From NCBI GenBank assembly GCA_033851955.1, contig JAWSVK010000022.1, positions 31,229-95,228 of the forward strand: a stretch of DNA of 64,000 bases, written 5' to 3'. Below, piece by piece: positions 61,273 to 64,000 of the stretch. The position numbers were made by a program, and so were the translations under genes. The DNA comes from Profundibacter sp033851955. GTDB taxonomy: Bacteria; Pseudomonadota; Alphaproteobacteria; Rhodobacterales; Rhodobacteraceae. The notes below the pieces were generated by a model. That model was not told the origin of the DNA. It did no database searches and was given only the letters and a program-made list of their open reading frames with translations. Position 1 is the stretch's first letter. Every line of letters begins with the position of its first letter.

Positions 61273-61438
61273 CATGCGCTTCTGCCTCCCACACATACCG
61301 CTCAGGAAATTCATAGTTGTCTTTTCGGGCCAAAGTTCCCTCCATCGGTTTGGTTGCACATCCGATGCTAGGGCAGTCCCTGCCGCTAATCCAGCGCATT
61401 CCCATGCGATTGCGGCAGGGACGACAGAGCAATTCCAA
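60881..61438 (-). CDS. Possible Cys-rich N-terminus helical protein (conflicts with plus ORF)
   Basis: A 185-codon frame from TTG with GGAG 4 bases upstream. The N-terminus LLCRPCRNRMGMRW has a CxxC followed by CPSIGC, a zinc-ribbon-like arrangement, then amphipathic helices (FEERKALLETLQQAWAILLP, RNILWLQARYQALQATKALR). The composition and aromatic pattern look more protein-like than the antisense frame. It is convergent with the Ner-like gene. No function recognised; the frame stays open upstream without a start codon. Confidence 0.42.
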   Translation of the reverse strand: MELLCRPCRNRMGMRWISGRDCPSIGCATKPMEGTLARKDNYEFPERYVWEAEAHANELLEYFDFEERKALLETLQQAWAILLPQFQNPPKPAFVFLGEDPAAQDRRLSKLSRPERNILWLQARYQALQATKALRLARSVAGVRGMKYRLAVRHAAQAALPFQDQPSIEDLLFSEQEQLMLEYPD

Positions 61439-61510
61439 TCCACTCCGGAGCCCCGTAGTCGCGGGCCTGTCGGCTCGTGCCTTTCCTCCCTGGGCGCGAG
61501 CTGGCGGTGG

Positions 61511-61624
61511 GTGGTTCGGGTCAATCAGCGGGTTGAGGAAAGCTGGCTCGGTGATGTGCTGGCGCTGATCAGCCTTATTATTTCAATTGTGGGCGGCGTT
61601 ATGATCGTGTGGGCTTTTTCATGA
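61511..61624 (+). CDS. Possible short membrane protein
   Basis: A 37-codon frame from a GTG, containing one strong hydrophobic helix (LGDVLALISLIISIVGGVMI) and a charged start. Its TGA overlaps the next ORF in ATGA (61621-61624), which supports it. The frame extends upstream, but that part is low-quality. A small holin-like or toxin-like membrane peptide is conceivable; nothing proves it. Confidence 0.38.
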   Translation: MVRVNQRVEESWLGDVLALISLIISIVGGVMIVWAFS

Positions 61625-61857
61625 AAACTTTACCAACAGATCGGTGGTTTCAAGTCCAGCAATTGCGGATTGCAGCGCAGCCCAATGGAAAAATCATGAA
61701 TGCTCTTCTCACAACGCCGGTCGCGCGTGATCTTGCAACCAAGCGGTATGTCAGTGCTGTCGATAAACTGATGATTGAACTGAATGCGTTGGCTGAAGCT
61801 GGTGTGCTGGATGAAATTGCCGAATTCCTTGAGGGCAGCTACGGGAGGCCGGTATGA
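61621..61857 (+). CDS. Small hypothetical protein in phage-type region
   Basis: A 78-residue soluble, helical protein: QVQQLRIAAQPNGKIMNALL, then RDLATKRYVSAVDKLMIELN and an acidic end. No known family. It starts at ATG 61621, overlapping the previous frame by ATGA, and ends overlapping the next one by ATGA (61854-61857), which argues for a translated early-gene chain. Confidence 0.5.
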   Translation: MKTLPTDRWFQVQQLRIAAQPNGKIMNALLTTPVARDLATKRYVSAVDKLMIELNALAEAGVLDEIAEFLEGSYGRPV

Positions 61858-62015
61858 GAAAAATCGAGGTCCGGCACCGCCCAAAATTTGGCTCTGCCGT
61901 TTATTCTGGCAGCACAAACGAGCGTGAGTGTAGCTCGCCACGGATATTTACAGTGTTTGACAGAGAGTTTTACAGCAGAGCAATTCGGGCATTAATGGCG
62001 GCTATGCGCAGATAG
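61854..62015 (+). CDS. Very small basic ORF coupled to the previous gene
   Basis: A 53-residue frame, MRKIEVRHRPKFGSAVYSG through FYSRAIRALMAAMRR, starting in an ATGA overlap. It is strongly basic and might bind nucleic acid. It is supported only by its coupling and by codon use; the family is unknown. Confidence 0.42.
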   Translation: MRKIEVRHRPKFGSAVYSGSTNERECSSPRIFTVFDREFYSRAIRALMAAMRR

Positions 62016-62095
62016 TGTCTCTTGCAATGTTTGACGGGCGACCCTGAGCGGGTAAAGACGGCCAAAAGAAGGAAGATTATTCTTAGTTGAATCAG

Positions 62096-62674
62096 CTAGA
62101 AAATAGCCGCCTTCAATTGAGGCCACATACCGCCTTGGAAATAGCTGATCTCTTCGTTGAGATTGCCGCCCTGATTGGCAACGCCTTGCAGGGCATTATG
62201 GAGGGGAATAGCCATGCCCGCAACGTCGTCACGTGCGAGGCGGTTGGAAACAGCGATAAGCCCTTGCAGTGCATCGCGATACGCGTGTTTTGCGTCTTCA
62301 ATCCGATTGCTGGGTGCACGCATCCCACCCAAGGCCGCAATCGTATTTAGGGCCTTCTCCCTCAACTCCTTGAGCTCAGTTCCCATGGCGACATCAATAT
62401 TTGGATTGAGAAGCTCGTCCCGAAACTCTTGGGCATCTTGTAGAAGAGTCTTTTGGGCCTCCTGCACCGTCTTGTAATCATTGGTGAGGTTATTGCTGAT
62501 GTCCTGTCCCAGAACATATGCCGACCACAGCAGTGCTGAAAGGGTCAGTCCAATGCTGAGGATCCACCGCGCCCAGACAACGAAACAGATTATCCGCGAC
62601 TTTAGAGCGCACTGCCAAGCGGCCACGACTTTTTTTGTCCAATCTGGGTCTTGGTCAGCTGTCATCGGTGTCAT
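62096..62674 (-). CDS. Membrane protein of unknown cassette, gene 3
   Basis: A 192-residue protein with one hydrophobic helix at about residues 32-55 (ICFVVWARWILSIGLTLSAL) and a helical, charged outer part (YKTVQEAQKTLLQDAQEFRD). It ends with SYFQGGMWPQLKAAIF. Topology suggests a single-pass protein with a long coiled region outside. The start overlaps the upstream gene's stop (ATGA, 62671-62674). I do not recognise a family. Confidence 0.68.
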   Translation of the reverse strand: MTPMTADQDPDWTKKVVAAWQCALKSRIICFVVWARWILSIGLTLSALLWSAYVLGQDISNNLTNDYKTVQEAQKTLLQDAQEFRDELLNPNIDVAMGTELKELREKALNTIAALGGMRAPSNRIEDAKHAYRDALQGLIAVSNRLARDDVAGMAIPLHNALQGVANQGGNLNEEISYFQGGMWPQLKAAIF

Positions 62675-63405
62675 GGCTTAATCTGAGCCGTCCCTTGTGG
62701 CGTTGTTGCGTTCTGTTTGAGGCCGCTCTGTAATCCTTCAAGATACTCTTTATCGTTCGAATATCCAGATGTTGCGAAAAAATCTGTCAAAGCGTTCGCA
62801 CTAGCTTGGATTATCACGGTGCTCCCGCCAGATTCTTGGCTGTTTGCGACAATGATTTGGCCTTGAGCGATCAGATCAGCTGCTACGGCAAGCGAAATGC
62901 TGCTAGCAGCTACGATCCCTATCAATTTCACGGCAAAAGTAGCCATTCCTTTGGACTCGAGAGATGCGCGGCCATCGGGGCTATTGATCGTCGCATGAAG
63001 ATATGGCGCGTGTTTGACAGGTCGTGCCCACGTCACCCGACCAGGTTCAAGAACCTCACGAGTCTCAATGAAATGCTCGATGGCGACGTGTAAATCAATC
63101 ATTTGGCCCAGAACAAGGGCGTCGAAATCATCAGTGTTGGCCATTACGCCCGCTACAAAATCACTGTCCCTTTGATAGTCGCCATAAGCAAGGCGAAGAA
63201 TTCTATCCTCGGAGTGACCGCCGATATTTTGGGCTGCGCTGGTTGAACGAGCAGCGCCGAGCACATCCGCAGGCAGGGCTAACATAGGGACCTTGTTAAC
63301 AACCGTGACCGGACGCGCCAAAAAATCAAGTCCAGCGTAGTGTCCACGCCCTTGGACCCGAGATCTTACGGCGTTCCGCGGCCCTAATTCCGCTAGTACA
63401 GCCAT
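62671..63405 (-). CDS. Membrane-associated protein of unknown cassette, gene 2
   Basis: About 244 residues from the ATG at 63405. The first 150 residues are soluble (LRLAYGDYQRDSDFVAGVMA, then VLEPGRVTWARPVKHAPYLH), then one hydrophobic helix around AVKLIGIVAASSISLAVAAD and a C-terminal tail. No domain is recognised. The ATG overlaps the upstream gene by 13 bases, and a further in-frame start lies at 63459. The order and overlaps with its neighbours indicate one transcript. Confidence 0.65.
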   Translation of the reverse strand: MAVLAELGPRNAVRSRVQGRGHYAGLDFLARPVTVVNKVPMLALPADVLGAARSTSAAQNIGGHSEDRILRLAYGDYQRDSDFVAGVMANTDDFDALVLGQMIDLHVAIEHFIETREVLEPGRVTWARPVKHAPYLHATINSPDGRASLESKGMATFAVKLIGIVAASSISLAVAADLIAQGQIIVANSQESGGSTVIIQASANALTDFFATSGYSNDKEYLEGLQSGLKQNATTPQGTAQIKP

Positions 63406-63815
63406 GCCCGAAATACCTTTTGAGAGATCACTACAAGGCTGCTTTCGGGCATTTCCCAAAGGATTTTCTGGGCGGCGTTTCTGAGCCTTGTCCGTGCTCC
63501 TTGCGATCCAGCATGTAGATTTAGGCCTGTCCGGTAAAAATCAAGGTCTCGCGAAGGTTGAGGAGTGTGCGCTTCAGACTTCGATCGTTTTGCCCATCTG
63601 CGAATGACCCTTGCTCGTTCGAGCATTGGGGAGATCTGGTCAGCGTCCGGAACGGAGCGCCCATTTGGGATGTCAAAAAATGGTAGATCTACTGGCAGCA
63701 GTGATGATTGACTAATATCGTTATAAAATGCGTAGCGGGCACCTGGATGGATGAGGTTCACCTGCATCCGGTCATCAAGAACCCGTGTTGCGAGATCGAT
63801 TTCTAAAGTTTGCAA
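63393..63815 (-). CDS. Soluble protein of unknown cassette, gene 1
   Basis: A 140-codon frame from a TTG at 63815 or an ATG at 63767 (MQVNLIHPGARYAFYNDISQ). The rest (DLPFFDIPNGRSVPDADQI, then ERARVIRRWAKRSK) resembles no family I know. The real start is uncertain: neither candidate has a clear ribosome-binding site. It overlaps gene 2 and heads a three-gene minus-strand unit. Confidence 0.55.
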   Translation of the reverse strand: MQTLEIDLATRVLDDRMQVNLIHPGARYAFYNDISQSSLLPVDLPFFDIPNGRSVPDADQISPMLERARVIRRWAKRSKSEAHTPQPSRDLDFYRTGLNLHAGSQGARTRLRNAAQKILWEMPESSLVVISQKVFRAWLY

Positions 63816-64000
63816 TTATAAAGATCCACGAATCAATTGGTTTATTGAGAATTTTCCACAAAGAGTTGCATTATTCTTGCCTAAAAATCTGGACGCGTTG
63901 GAAGCTAATTACCATCTTTGCATTAATCACAGTCCGTTGTCAGGATTTTTGGGACCAAAGACGGCTTAAACTAAGTGATCTTGTCCCGTTTAGTTCCGGT
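63816..64000. other. Window end without recognised gene
   Basis: The last 185 bases carry the upstream region of the unknown cassette and A/T-rich DNA. A plus-strand frame here has no start context. I see no gene, RNA or repeat; the promoter of the three-gene cassette is probably here. Confidence 0.4.

Noticed and set aside
59674..62015. Intact Mu-like prophage
   Set aside because: The repressor/Ner-like layout suggests one, but no transposase A/B, Gam, integrase, head or tail gene is present within 4 kb; at most a fragment or a lone switch.
1..64000. tRNA, rRNA, CRISPR array or replication origin
   Set aside because: No cloverleaf-like sequence, rRNA-like block, regular direct repeats with spacers or DnaA-box cluster was noticed on reading; a covariance-model scan was not possible.

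Overview
The window is typical of an alphaproteobacterium of the Rhodobacteraceae (Roseobacter group). The evidence is gene content and order: alr-mlaE-mlaF upstream of radA-cvpA-purF; surE-pcm-nlpD convergent with tatABC; a complete 14-subunit nuo operon containing the lineage's small extra ORFs and followed by birA-coaX-rnj; a leucine-degradation (liu) operon; and a Hint-domain protein. No rRNA, tRNA or CRISPR array was seen.

Layout. 1-11466 is a mostly plus-strand housekeeping run: the alanine racemase tail, Mla lipid-transport permease and ATPase, two membrane proteins, radA, cvpA, purF, a pentapeptide-repeat protein, a DUF1801 protein, an SDR, surE, pcm and an NlpD-like lipoprotein. 11556-14133 (minus) holds a DUF815 ATPase and tatCBA. 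14343-23483 is mixed: an ABM-like protein, a WYL regulator, an orphan FbpC/PotA-type ATPase, arsenite methyltransferase arsM, an SDR without its catalytic dyad, a Hint protein, a fused two-ATPase peptide ABC protein and prfC. 23792-27825 has a DEAD-box helicase facing rnj and coaX across a strong bidirectional terminator. 27839-47337 (minus) is birA plus the whole nuo operon (A to N), with accessory ORFs between the subunits and an FNR-like box about 140 bp upstream of nuoA. 47667-56770 (minus) is the leucine pathway: ivd, methylcrotonyl-CoA carboxylase beta and alpha, HMG-CoA lyase and methylglutaconyl-CoA hydratase, interleaved with LprI-like, nitronate-monooxygenase-like and GST-like genes. 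A TetR-type palindrome lies just upstream of ivd.

From about 56.8 kb to the end the window is accessory. It has a spacer with four copies of AACATGCAA, then a two-gene operon in which a phosphoribosyltransferase-like conflict-system gene (wrecked by at least four lesions) is translationally coupled to an intact NADAR-family gene. Next comes a phage-type control region: an XRE/S24 repressor divergent from a small Ner/Cro-like protein across a palindromic operator, with short overlapping ORFs but no transposase, integrase or structural gene. Last is a three-gene membrane-protein cassette of unknown function.

The most unusual observations are the decayed PRTase-NADAR operon; the tandem LprI pair whose second copy is a pseudogene; the HHH module and Lys/Ala-rich linker shared between NuoE and its neighbour; the repressor that keeps its S24 serine but has Arg at the lysine position; and two families of short repeats at gene boundaries.
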